A DNA stretch of 7,348 nucleotides from an uncultured Clostridia bacterium (GCA_937901465.1 CALGTU010000066.1:1-7348), one strand, 5' to 3'. Shown: positions 1 to 6,928, counted from the first letter of the stretch. Notes: a model not told the origin generated them from the sequence alone. A program made the numbers and translations.

Positions 1-16
1 TCTTTATAAAATAAAA

Positions 17-45
17 AACACCCAGATTTCTCTGAGTGTTTTTCT
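17..45 (+). terminator. Rho-independent terminator of an upstream unit
   Basis: A 10-base arm (17-26) pairs with 31-40 with one C/A mismatch around the loop TTTC, followed by a T-rich run. An A-rich stretch precedes it, so it could also act on the minus strand. It separates whatever lies left of the window from the sigma-factor operon. Bases 46-163 hold no gene that I can support. Confidence 0.7.
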
Positions 46-163
46 TTGTGGTGACGGAAACTTGAATATAGACGAACTATTTTTTATGAATAAGGTATTT
101 GGATATGTAGTGAGGTGGAGATAAAAAGAACTCGACATTAATCATTACCCCAATAAGCCTTAC

Positions 164-192
164 TTGTGTTTTTTGTTTTACTATGATACTAT
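164..192 (+). promoter_or_regulatory. Probable promoter of the sigma-factor operon
   Basis: TTGTGT (164-169) and TACTAT (187-192) are separated by 17 bases, close to the housekeeping sigma-A pattern. An overlapping TATGAT (182-187) is an alternative -10 box. Transcription would begin near base 199, which leaves no leader for an ATG at 200 and supports the GTG start at 227. No other binding site, such as a self-recognised ECF promoter, is obvious to me. Confidence 0.45.
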
Positions 193-226
193 AAAATAAA
201 TGATATTTTTGACAGGAGATGATTTT

Positions 227-766
227 GTGCTGGGGATGTATCTTGCTGTACTGGACAGCGATGAGGATAAAAGCCGATTTGAAAAGCTGTATAATCTGTA
301 CCGACAAGCTATGTATGCTGTAGCTTACGGAATACTCCACAATCAATTTGACGCAGAGGACGCCGTTCACGAGTCATTTTTGAAAATCGCAGATCATTTT
401 GAAAAAATCGAAGAAATAAAATGTCCAAAAACCAAAGCATTTGTTGTTATTATTGTAAAGAACACCTCGATTGATATTTATAACAAAAATAAAAAAACTG
501 TTGAAAATACTATTTTTATTGATGATATGTATAACAGGGTAATTGATGAAAAAGTATTCGAAGATATTGATTACCAACTGCTTTTAAATAAAATTGACGA
601 ACTTCCGGAAACATTTAAAGATATTCTTTATTTGCGATATGTCAATGGTTTTTCCATCGAAGATACTGCCTCCTTGCTTGGAATTTCCGTTGATGCCGCA
701 TACAAAAGAATACAACGAGCTAAAATCATATTGAATGATAAATTAAAAGAGGAGTCTGTAATATGA
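227..766 (+). CDS. ECF-type sigma-70 family RNA polymerase sigma factor
   Basis: A small alternative sigma factor of about 179 residues that should direct RNA polymerase to a dedicated promoter set. Region 2 lies at about residues 15-85, with the helix around YAVAYGIL and the acidic DAEDAVHESFLKI segment typical of sigma-2. Region 4 lies at about 115-170, with LPETFKDILYLRY followed by the helix-turn-helix IEDTASLLGISVDAAYKRIQRA, which reads the -35 element. There is no region 1 or 3, as in ECF sigmas. I chose the GTG at 227 because AGGAG (214-218) lies 8 bases upstream; an in-frame ATG at 200 has no ribosome binding site and falls at the predicted transcription start. The stop overlaps the next gene by 4 bases (ATGA), implying translational coupling with a DUF4367 membrane protein, its likely anti-sigma factor. 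Family assignment is firm; the signal and regulon are unknown. Confidence 0.9.
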   Translation: MLGMYLAVLDSDEDKSRFEKLYNLYRQAMYAVAYGILHNQFDAEDAVHESFLKIADHFEKIEEIKCPKTKAFVVIIVKNTSIDIYNKNKKTVENTIFIDDMYNRVIDEKVFEDIDYQLLLNKIDELPETFKDILYLRYVNGFSIEDTASLLGISVDAAYKRIQRAKIILNDKLKEESVI

Positions 767-1419
767 CCTTATTTGAAACCGCTTTGGATGAAGCCTTGAC
801 CGCAAAATATAATGAGTCAATACCTCAAACAGAAGAACATGAGTTTTCGCAGAGCTTCGAGAAAAAGATGAATAAACTGATAAAAAGGCGTAATAAACCA
901 TATTATCATATAATCAATACAGCAGGGAAAAGGATTGCTTGTATAATCGTTATAATAGTACTTTCATTAACAACTACATTGAGCGTAAAAGCGTTCAGAG
1001 AAGCTTTTTGCGACTTCTTTATTGAAATATTTGAGAAGTTTTCTGCTATAAACTCAATAGATAAACAAGAAGAATATACAGAAATAAAGGATATATACGA
1101 AATTACATACGATTTGAGCGGATATGAAATCGAATTCTGTCAATCGGATTTTACCTCTCATTCTGTTCTATATAGAAAAGACGATGTTGTTATTGATTTC
1201 AATCAATATGCCAAAGGGCAGTACGATATGAATATCAACACGGAAGACACAGCTATTGACACGATTGAAATCAACGGAACGGAGGCTGTGTTCTATAAAG
1301 ATAATCACGGATATGCCAATATTATCTGGCGGCAGGATGGATATGTATTTTACATCAGTTCCAATATTGTGCAGGATGAACTGATTGAAATGGCAGAATC
1401 TGTGCAAAAAGCAGAATAA
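763..1419 (+). CDS. DUF4367-type membrane protein, putative anti-sigma factor
   Basis: A 218-residue protein with one membrane segment at about residues 58-75 (IACIIVIIVLSLTTTL), preceded by the basic stretch KRRNK that places the N-terminus in the cytoplasm. The cytoplasmic part (1-56) carries FSQSFEKKMNKLIKRR, the kind of segment that precedes the membrane helix in sigma-linked proteins of clostridia. The outer part (about 105-216) resembles DUF4367: alternating strands, the NIIWRQDGYVFYISSN core and the closing helix ELIEMAESVQ. AGAGGAG (748-754) lies 8 bases before the ATG, and the ATG overlaps the sigma-factor stop, so the two should be made together. By family and context it probably holds the sigma factor inactive until an envelope signal arrives. 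No zinc-binding HxxxCxxC anti-sigma motif is present, so the mode of inhibition is not evident. Confidence 0.75.
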   Translation: MTLFETALDEALTAKYNESIPQTEEHEFSQSFEKKMNKLIKRRNKPYYHIINTAGKRIACIIVIIVLSLTTTLSVKAFREAFCDFFIEIFEKFSAINSIDKQEEYTEIKDIYEITYDLSGYEIEFCQSDFTSHSVLYRKDDVVIDFNQYAKGQYDMNINTEDTAIDTIEINGTEAVFYKDNHGYANIIWRQDGYVFYISSNIVQDELIEMAESVQKAE

Positions 1420-1437
1420 AATTTATTTCTTTGAATA

Positions 1438-1737
1438 TTGTCCAAATTCGATTTTTTTCTCGTTATTATTGTTGAGAAACATTTCTCAATCCGAACTGAT
1501 GATATGTGGTGCAATAAGGTTCAAAAAGAAAATTATCTTTATAGCGCCACAGATGGAGATGGTTATGCAGGACTGACGGGAAGTTTAACATCTGTAGAAG
1601 TCGCATATACCGGATATTTGAAATATTCAGGTAGCGGAGAGTATTTGGGGAATTATCCTAATTCAACTATTGTAGTGTCTGGAGAAATAACAAACACCTA
1701 TATGATGATATCAAATGTTTATTATTATGCAAGTTAA
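1438..1737 (+). CDS. Small secreted-protein-like ORF, probably a 5'-truncated remnant
   Basis: The frame is open from a TTG at 1438 (99 residues). The stretch from about residue 22 on, starting at DDMWCNK, has real-protein character: Gly/Tyr/Ser-rich alternating segments such as YLYSATDGDGYAGLTG and YTGYLKYSGSGEYLG, ending in YYYAS. This is the look of the mature part of a small exported protein. What is missing is a start: no ribosome binding site precedes the TTG or the in-frame ATG near 1510, and the first 20 residues do not make a signal peptide. An upstream stop (TGA, 1432-1434) closes the frame. I infer a gene that lost its 5' end, retained between two intact operon members. It could still be translated by coupling from the DUF4367 gene 18 bases upstream. 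No family recognised. Confidence 0.45.
   Translation: MSKFDFFLVIIVEKHFSIRTDDMWCNKVQKENYLYSATDGDGYAGLTGSLTSVEVAYTGYLKYSGSGEYLGNYPNSTIVVSGEITNTYMMISNVYYYAS
1472..1489. repeat. Perfect inverted repeat inside the damaged 5' end
   Basis: TTGAGAA (1472-1478) and TTCTCAA (1483-1489) form a perfect 7-base stem around a 4-base loop. No T-run follows on either strand, so it is not a convincing terminator. It sits just where the remnant ORF stops looking like protein, and could mark an old deletion end point. Confidence 0.35.
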
Positions 1738-1755
1738 TCAAAGGAGGAAAACACT

Positions 1756-2373
1756 ATGATAAAAAAACACATTAAGACGATATTTTTATGTGCGTTAACT
1801 GTATTTATTTTCACTTCATTATTTGTTATCATGACAATAAATATCAAGGCGAATAGCAAGTACACAGTTACTGTCCCGATATCGTATGAAACTACAATCA
1901 AAACAGGAAAATATTTTGTTGACGGCGATACAGAACAGTATTATCTTGATGTAACAGAAGATACTATTCAGTTGTGTAATGTGGATTATCTTGAATATGC
2001 ATGGGTTGGAAATGAGCTGGGAGATACGAAGGATGACGAATACATTTCCAAAATGACAGAACTCGCAGAAAGACGAGCTGAAGAATATGCCTCAGCATAT
2101 AAATACAAAGTGATTACGACGGAATATCCCAATACTGAAAATAAATCTGTTTCAGATTCTTATTACAAAAGGACAATGATTTATACTGACTGGTCAGTAG
2201 ATTATGCAGGAAGATATAGTGGAACTGGTTATACTTTGAAAGACGAAAACACCATTATGGCAGGAAATACTGTTTTTATCTATTATGATGAAGAACTCGG
2301 CGATACAGTATATAAAACAGAAGCTCCGACAAGAGTTGTGGACTCTCTCACATATAAGGAAAACAGAAAATGA
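1756..2373 (+). CDS. Membrane-anchored or secreted hypothetical protein
   Basis: A 205-residue protein that I do not recognise. Basic residues (KKHIK) followed by a hydrophobic run at about 9-30 form a signal peptide or an uncleaved signal anchor; IKA-NS at 30-34 is a weak possible cleavage site. The remaining 170 residues should lie outside the cell. They are rich in Tyr, Thr, Asp and Glu, with a charged helical stretch at about 95-115 (ISKMTELAERRAEEYASAYK) between beta-like segments such as YTVTVPISYETTIK and TVFIYYDE. No cysteine pair or catalytic motif stands out. The start is secure: AAGGAGG (1741-1747) lies 8 bases before the ATG, the best ribosome binding site in the operon. It is 18 bases from the preceding ORF and 12 from the lipoprotein gene, so it is almost certainly co-transcribed. 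Confidence 0.7.
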   Translation: MIKKHIKTIFLCALTVFIFTSLFVIMTINIKANSKYTVTVPISYETTIKTGKYFVDGDTEQYYLDVTEDTIQLCNVDYLEYAWVGNELGDTKDDEYISKMTELAERRAEEYASAYKYKVITTEYPNTENKSVSDSYYKRTMIYTDWSVDYAGRYSGTGYTLKDENTIMAGNTVFIYYDEELGDTVYKTEAPTRVVDSLTYKENRK

Positions 2374-2385
2374 TATGGGATATAT

Positions 2386-3948
2386 ATGATTTTTAATATG
2401 AATACAAAAACAACGATAAAAATTGGTTTTATATGTATATTAATTATGTTATTTACAGGATGCTGTGTTACAAATGTTGAAACAAGTATAACTGAAGAAA
2501 CCTTCGCTCCCATATCCGAAACAACATCTTTAACCTCTTTAAATAATGCTCCTGAAAAGATTATTTCTCCTGAACATTCTCTTATAGGTATAAGCGAAAT
2601 CAAACGGCTTGATATGTATGACGAGATGTTCTATAACTCTCAGAAAGGCGAGGGATATTATAGCAATACTCCCATAGCAAGTAAAGATAAAAATATCATT
2701 CTGAATATTCACGATAAAAGTTTTGTTCCGTTTGACGAACATAGTCTTATTGCGATTGAAGTTGATTTTAGCACCGCAAATGAAAATTTTTCTATCGGCA
2801 GGGGCGGAGAAATGCTACCTCTGTATAATCAGAAAATAGTGAAATGGGATTTTGTTTCAGATGTTAAAGAGGAGCTTTTATCCTTTGAAAACACATTTGT
2901 CTATGGCTTGGAATTACATAATAACGGAGAGTTTCTTATTTACCATACGACCGACCATAGTGGAAAAACATCTCTTGCGATGTTTGACCTTTCAGATGGT
3001 GAAAACAAAATTATTCATCATTATGGTGAAGTTTTTGAAGAGGCTAAAAACGCACCTACAATATATAATGATTTGCATCTTTACTATATATCTACACCAA
3101 ATGATAATGCAAATACATTCGGATTATACTGCTATAATATTGAAGATGAATCGACAAACTTTGTTTCGGATATAAACAGTTATCCGTTTATTCATAACGG
3201 AACAGCGGCATATACAGACGGAGCGCAAATTTATTCTGCAATCAATAGCGAAACCATAGGAAAAACAGAAAATGATTTATATGGAAGCGTCATTGTTTGT
3301 TATGAGGGAGATTTTATTATAGATTATTTTAATGGTGTTGTTTATTCGAAAGAAAGAGAAAACTATGTTACAATGAAAACCGTTCAGAATAGCAGTTTCT
3401 ATGGATTTTTCGGAAGCGACGGAATATACACAACAGTTTATGACGATATCGGTTATCATTGGTACGTGCTTAAATATACAACAGAAAGAACTGCTTTTTC
3501 AGAAAATAACATAACTCTCGATACCTCTGATTACAAAGAATTCACATTTGTTGCAGGTAATCATAAAGTGTCGGTAAAATGTCCGAATGATTGGAATAAG
3601 GTTGATATTGTGTATTCCGATGATTTTCCGCAACAGCATACAGGTCTGCAACTTTTTGACGGCGAAATCCCCGAACAGCTTGAAATTATTGACGGAAATA
3701 TCTATATCGCAGTTGCCACTCACGGTTTTGCAGACAGATATGTTTATGATGCAGGATATGATAAATGCGAAAAAGAAAATTTCACAACAAAAAACGGCTA
3801 CGGGCTGATAATTTATTATGACAAAAACGGAATGCCGATATTTGCAACCTTTGATGATTACAAATATATGTGTATATTCTTTGATGTTGAAACAAAGGAA
3901 GAAATTCCGGAAATAATGAACATAGTGAATAGCATAGAGATAAAATAA
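2386..3948 (+). CDS. Putative lipoprotein with propeller-like middle region
   Basis: A 520-residue exported protein with a lipoprotein signal: basic start, hydrophobic segment at about 11-24, then the lipobox LFTGC with Cys26 as the lipidation site. A Ser/Thr/Glu-rich linker follows (about 27-55), as usual for tethered proteins. Residues about 150-375 consist of repeated beta-strand blocks alternating YxLYYI/FLIYHT-type strands with Asp/Asn turns; I infer a beta-propeller-like fold, without a recognised signature. The last 135 residues, from about KVSVKCPNDW to EEIPEIMNIVNSIEIK, look like a separate domain with a closing helix reminiscent of the end of the DUF4367 protein in the same operon. 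The ATG at 2386 has only a weak GGGA 5 bases upstream; an in-frame ATG at 2398 would also keep the signal peptide. As last gene before a strong terminator, it is probably an output or sensor of the sigma system. Function unknown. Confidence 0.75.
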   Translation: MIFNMNTKTTIKIGFICILIMLFTGCCVTNVETSITEETFAPISETTSLTSLNNAPEKIISPEHSLIGISEIKRLDMYDEMFYNSQKGEGYYSNTPIASKDKNIILNIHDKSFVPFDEHSLIAIEVDFSTANENFSIGRGGEMLPLYNQKIVKWDFVSDVKEELLSFENTFVYGLELHNNGEFLIYHTTDHSGKTSLAMFDLSDGENKIIHHYGEVFEEAKNAPTIYNDLHLYYISTPNDNANTFGLYCYNIEDESTNFVSDINSYPFIHNGTAAYTDGAQIYSAINSETIGKTENDLYGSVIVCYEGDFIIDYFNGVVYSKERENYVTMKTVQNSSFYGFFGSDGIYTTVYDDIGYHWYVLKYTTERTAFSENNITLDTSDYKEFTFVAGNHKVSVKCPNDWNKVDIVYSDDFPQQHTGLQLFDGEIPEQLEIIDGNIYIAVATHGFADRYVYDAGYDKCEKENFTTKNGYGLIIYYDKNGMPIFATFDDYKYMCIFFDVETKEEIPEIMNIVNSIEIK

Positions 3949-3980
3949 AATCCCCTCTTTCGAGGGGATTTTTCTTCTTT
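3948..3980 (+). terminator. Strong Rho-independent terminator ending the operon
   Basis: AAATCCCCTC (3948-3957) pairs perfectly with GAGGGGATTT (3962-3971) around the loop TTTC, and the T-run continues to 3980 with two C interruptions. The complementary strand has TTTTATTTTA after the stem, so it may also stop minus-strand transcripts arriving from the convergent fusion gene. Confidence 0.92.
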
Positions 3981-4027
3981 TTAAAACAGAACCTATATCA
4001 CATAAAATGAAAAGATTATTTGTATTT

Positions 4028-4072
4028 CTAGGAAACACGACGACGCCGTACTGGTGTACTGCTAGGAGTGTT
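4028..4072. repeat. GC-rich structured intergenic element
   Basis: A compact set of repeats lies between the convergent transcription units. CTAGGA occurs at 4028-4033 and 4062-4067. AACAC (4034-4038) is complementary to GTGTT (4068-4072). Between them GTAC (4048-4051) pairs with GTAC (4056-4059) around TGGT, extended by a GC/GC pair beyond one mismatch. GTACTG is also directly repeated at 4048 and 4056. It is clearly richer in G and C than the flanking DNA and has no T-run. It could be part of a 3' untranslated region, a small RNA or a dispersed repeat; one copy cannot tell these apart. Confidence 0.4.
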
Positions 4073-4075
4073 GAC

Positions 4076-4101
4076 AACGAAAGACAAATGAGATTTTCGT
4101 T
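4076..4101. repeat. Inverted repeat directly after the fusion gene stop
   Basis: AACGAAA (4076-4082) is perfectly complementary to TTTCGTT (4095-4101), with a 12-base loop, ending one base from the stop codon of the minus-strand gene. On the minus strand no T-run follows, so it is a poor terminator; it could protect the 3' end of the fusion-gene transcript. Confidence 0.35.
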
Positions 4102-6624
4102 TTATGCTGTTTCTATGCTGTTTGCTGCCTGAAGATTAAGAAGTTCTACTGCCCATTCACGCATTTTGTATTTGAGAATCTTTCCTGCTGCGTTCATCGG
4201 GAAATCGTCAACAAATGCAACATAACGTGGAACCTTATGCTTTGCCATGTGTGAACGAACGAAATCCTTTATTTCATCTTCTGTTGCTGTTTCGTCGGGT
4301 TTTAAAACGATACAAGCCATAATTTCTTCGCCGTAATCCTTATCGGGAACGCCTATAACCTGAACATCCTTTACCTTAGGATTTGTATAGAGGAATTCTT
4401 CGATCTCCTTAGGATAGATATTTTCTCCTCCACGGATAATCATATCCTTGATTCTTCCTGTAATCTTATAGTAACCATCGGGAAGTCTTCTTGCAAGGTC
4501 GCCTGAATGGAGCCAACCGTCTTCGTCGATAGCAGCGGCTGTTGCTTCGGGCATCTTATAGTAGCCCTTCATGATGTTATATCCTCTTGCGCAGAATTCG
4601 CCGTCAACATTATCGGGGAGTTCTTCACCTGTTTCGGGGTCTACAATCTTTGTTTCAACGCCGAAGAGTGATGCACCTACTGTATTTACTCTCGCTTCAA
4701 TGGAGTCTGATGTCTTACTCATTGTTGTTGCGGGACTTGCTTCTGTCTGACCGTATGTGATACAGATTTCGGGCATATGCATCTTTTCGATAACTTCTTC
4801 CATAACCTTAACGGGACAAGGTGAACCAGCCATAATACCTGTTCTCATATGTGAGAAATCGGTTGAAGCGAAGTTTTCGTTTTCGAGCATAGCGATGAAC
4901 ATTGTAGGAACACCATGGAATGCTGTAATCTGTTCTTTATTGATACAGTTGAGTGACTTTCTGGGTGAGAATGCAGGGATAGGACACATTGTTGACCCAT
5001 GAGTAACAGACGCTGTCATAGCGAGAACCATTCCGAAACAATGGAACATAGGAACCTGAATCATCATCTTGTCGGCTGTTGAAAGGTCCATACAGTCACC
5101 GATTGCCTTACCGTTATTTACAACGTTGTAATGTGTGAGCATAACACCCTTGGGGAAACCTGTTGTTCCCGATGTGTACTGCATATTGCATACATCATGC
5201 TTATCGATTGTTTTTCTTACTCTTTCGAGTTCTGTATAAGGAACATCCTTGGCAAGTGCCATAGCTTCGTCCCATGTATAACAACCTTCAACCTTTGAAT
5301 CTGTTGTTATGATGCTTCTGAGGAACGGGAATTTAGCGCTACTCAGTTTACCGGGTTCGCAGGTAGCGAGTTCGGGGCAGAGTTCCTTCATTATTTCAAC
5401 ATAGTTACTGTCTTTATAGCCGTCTATCATAACGAGAACATTTGTGTCAGACTGCTTTAAGAGATATTCTGCTTCGTGAATCTTATACGCTGTATTTACA
5501 GTTACAAGAACAGCGCCAATTTTTGTTGTTGCCCAGAATGTTATATACCATGCAGGAACGTTTGTTGCCCAGATAGCAACATGGTCGCCTTTTTTAACAC
5601 CCATAGCGAGAAGTGATCTTGCGAATGTATCAACATCATCTCTGAACTGGGGATATGTTCTTGTATAATCGAGTTCTGTATATCTGAAAGCATACTGGTT
5701 GGGGAATTCTTCACATACTCTGTCGAGAACATCGGGGAATGTGTAATCGATGAGTTTTTCCTTGGGCCAGATATATTTTCCCTGATGACGAAGATCATCC
5801 TGTAAAGGATGCTTATGCTTTTTTCTGTAAGGCTTCATGAAATCGGCATACTGAGGAAATACAACGCCTGCGCTGAAGATATTCTTTGCCCAACGCTTAA
5901 CCCATTCGAGTGAAACATATCCTTCATAGCCGATCTTTCCGAGTGCTTCAAACATTTCAGAAAGAGGCATATCGCCTTCGCCCATGAGTTTGTATTCAGC
6001 TTTGCCGTCAACCATAATGCTGTCTTTCACATGGCAATATTTGATATAAGCACCGAGGTTTTCAACTGTTTCATCAGGATTTTCGTTTGCATAGCGATAA
6101 GGATGATGCATATCCCATAAAGCTGCGATTTCAATTCTGTCAACCTTATCGAGAAGTGCTTTAAGACGCTTTGTATCAGCATAAACGCCGTTTGTTTCAA
6201 CGAGAAGTGTTACTCCCTTATCCTTTGCGATATCGGCAAGCTTAACGAGAACTTCTGCCACATAGTTGTCGTCAACTTCGTCAACGGGCATAGGTTCTCT
6301 GTCGCCGAGAATTCTTATGAAAGGAGTTTTAAGCTTAACGGCAAGATTGATATAGCTTGAAATTTCTGAAATAACTTCATCGAGATTACCCTTATCTTTA
6401 AGGCAACAGCCTGATGAAAGGCAAGGAATTTCGATACCTATTTCTGAAAGTTTCTTGACTGTCTTTGAAATCTGACCTTCTGTGAAAGGTCTTGCTTTAA
6501 CGGCGAAAATATCGTCACCGAGGCCTCTGATTTCGATTCCGTCAAAGCCCAAGTCCTTCGCCATTGAATAGATATCTGACCATTCATAATCAGGACAGGC
6601 AAGTGTTGAAAAACTGATTTTCAT
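4102..6624 (-). CDS. Fusion: xylose-isomerase-like TIM barrel + acyl-CoA synthetase
   Basis: An 840-residue cytoplasmic protein made of two enzymes that are normally separate. Residues 1-270 are a sugar phosphate isomerase/epimerase (AP endonuclease 2-like TIM barrel). The expected metal ligands are in order: Glu143 (LLVETNG), Asp171 (LWDMHHP), His198 (YCHVKDS) and Glu240 (VSLEW). Residues about 290-835 are a complete AMP-binding ligase, which adenylates a carboxylic acid with ATP and passes it to CoA. It has the P-loop YTSGTTGFPKG (483-493), YGQTEASP (624-631), SGDLARR with the ribose-binding Asp (709), GRIKDMIIRGGENIYPKE (723-740) and the catalytic Lys815 in NAAGKILK. The linker is short and no stop or frameshift separates them. 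I start at the ATG at 6624, with AAAGGGTG upstream at 6634-6641; a GTG at 6636 overlaps that site. Sequence feel is closest to medium-chain/ACSF2-like ligases; the substrates of both halves are unknown. A T-box leader precedes the gene. Confidence 0.93.
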   Translation of the reverse strand: MKISFSTLACPDYEWSDIYSMAKDLGFDGIEIRGLGDDIFAVKARPFTEGQISKTVKKLSEIGIEIPCLSSGCCLKDKGNLDEVISEISSYINLAVKLKTPFIRILGDREPMPVDEVDDNYVAEVLVKLADIAKDKGVTLLVETNGVYADTKRLKALLDKVDRIEIAALWDMHHPYRYANENPDETVENLGAYIKYCHVKDSIMVDGKAEYKLMGEGDMPLSEMFEALGKIGYEGYVSLEWVKRWAKNIFSAGVVFPQYADFMKPYRKKHKHPLQDDLRHQGKYIWPKEKLIDYTFPDVLDRVCEEFPNQYAFRYTELDYTRTYPQFRDDVDTFARSLLAMGVKKGDHVAIWATNVPAWYITFWATTKIGAVLVTVNTAYKIHEAEYLLKQSDTNVLVMIDGYKDSNYVEIMKELCPELATCEPGKLSSAKFPFLRSIITTDSKVEGCYTWDEAMALAKDVPYTELERVRKTIDKHDVCNMQYTSGTTGFPKGVMLTHYNVVNNGKAIGDCMDLSTADKMMIQVPMFHCFGMVLAMTASVTHGSTMCPIPAFSPRKSLNCINKEQITAFHGVPTMFIAMLENENFASTDFSHMRTGIMAGSPCPVKVMEEVIEKMHMPEICITYGQTEASPATTMSKTSDSIEARVNTVGASLFGVETKIVDPETGEELPDNVDGEFCARGYNIMKGYYKMPEATAAAIDEDGWLHSGDLARRLPDGYYKITGRIKDMIIRGGENIYPKEIEEFLYTNPKVKDVQVIGVPDKDYGEEIMACIVLKPDETATEDEIKDFVRSHMAKHKVPRYVAFVDDFPMNAAGKILKYKMREWAVELLNLQAANSIETA

Positions 6625-6660
6625 TTTAATATACACCCTTTCTTTTCTGTTAGAGGCGAA

Positions 6661-6698
6661 AATAAAAAATCCGCCTCAAAGATAATTCTTTGAGACGG
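6661..6698 (-). terminator. Terminator hairpin of the T-box leader
   Basis: On the minus strand a 12-pair stem (6698-6687 with 6682-6671, one G-T pair) closes on the loop ATTA and runs into a T-rich tail, 6670-6661. The upstream arm contains the CCGTCTC that also pairs with the T-box sequence, so terminator and antiterminator are mutually exclusive. With the antiterminator unformed, transcription stops about 37 bases before the fusion gene. Confidence 0.93.
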
Positions 6699-6922
6699 AA
6701 TAAATATCGATTCCGCGGTACCACTCAAATTGCATTCTCATGCCACTTAAGGCTCTAACAAGCCCTTTTGCTGTAACGTCGCACTGACGGAAAACACTAC
6801 TCATTTCTTTTCGCATTTTCTGCTCGGAAGGGAGAGGCTTTTATGGAAATCTGCCTATCGGTTTTCACCAGCCACCGACTCGCTGAAAGGGGTTCTTTCC
6901 TGCCTTCTTCGTCTTAGCATTT
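6661..6922 (-). promoter_or_regulatory. T-box riboswitch controlling the fusion gene
   Basis: The minus strand holds the canonical T-box GAGTGGTACCGCGGAA (6726-6711). Its GAG and CGGAAT pair with ATTCCG and CTC at 6701-6692 to make the antiterminator, leaving the TGGTACC bulge that binds the tRNA 3' end. Stem I spans 6919-6821: TGCT closes on AGCA, a GA-rich kink-turn and GAAGG/CCTTC helix follow, and the distal end carries the AG-bulge motif AGCGAG (6884-6879) and a TCGG/CCGA stem with a GGTGAAA loop (6878-6858). A hairpin equivalent to stem III is seen near 6765-6745. Uncharged tRNA should stabilise the antiterminator and switch the gene on. UGGU in the bulge predicts a tRNA with discriminator base A. 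The specifier codon is not clear: see findings. Confidence 0.95.
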
Positions 6923-6928
6923 GAAAAT

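Noticed and set aside
200..226. ATG at 200 as the sigma-factor start
   Set aside because: The predicted transcription start is at about 199, no ribosome binding site precedes it, and AGGAG at 214-218 is correctly spaced for GTG 227.
77..370. Minus-strand open frame of 97 residues overlapping the sigma-factor start
   Set aside because: It is antisense to a secure sigma-factor gene and crosses that operon's promoter; its composition (Ile/Ser/Tyr/His-rich) looks like a shadow frame, and no ribosome binding site is evident.
1452..1458. T7 run as a programmed frameshift joining two frames into one protein
   Set aside because: Neither neighbouring frame upstream provides a signal peptide or a ribosome binding site, so joining frames does not restore a sensible gene; simple truncation explains it better.
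3499..4077. Minus-strand open frame of 192 residues across the lipoprotein 3' end
   Set aside because: It is antisense to the lipoprotein gene and runs through the strong terminator stem; the Cys/Phe/Ile-rich translation has no protein character. Its first codons come from the repeat element at 4028-4072.
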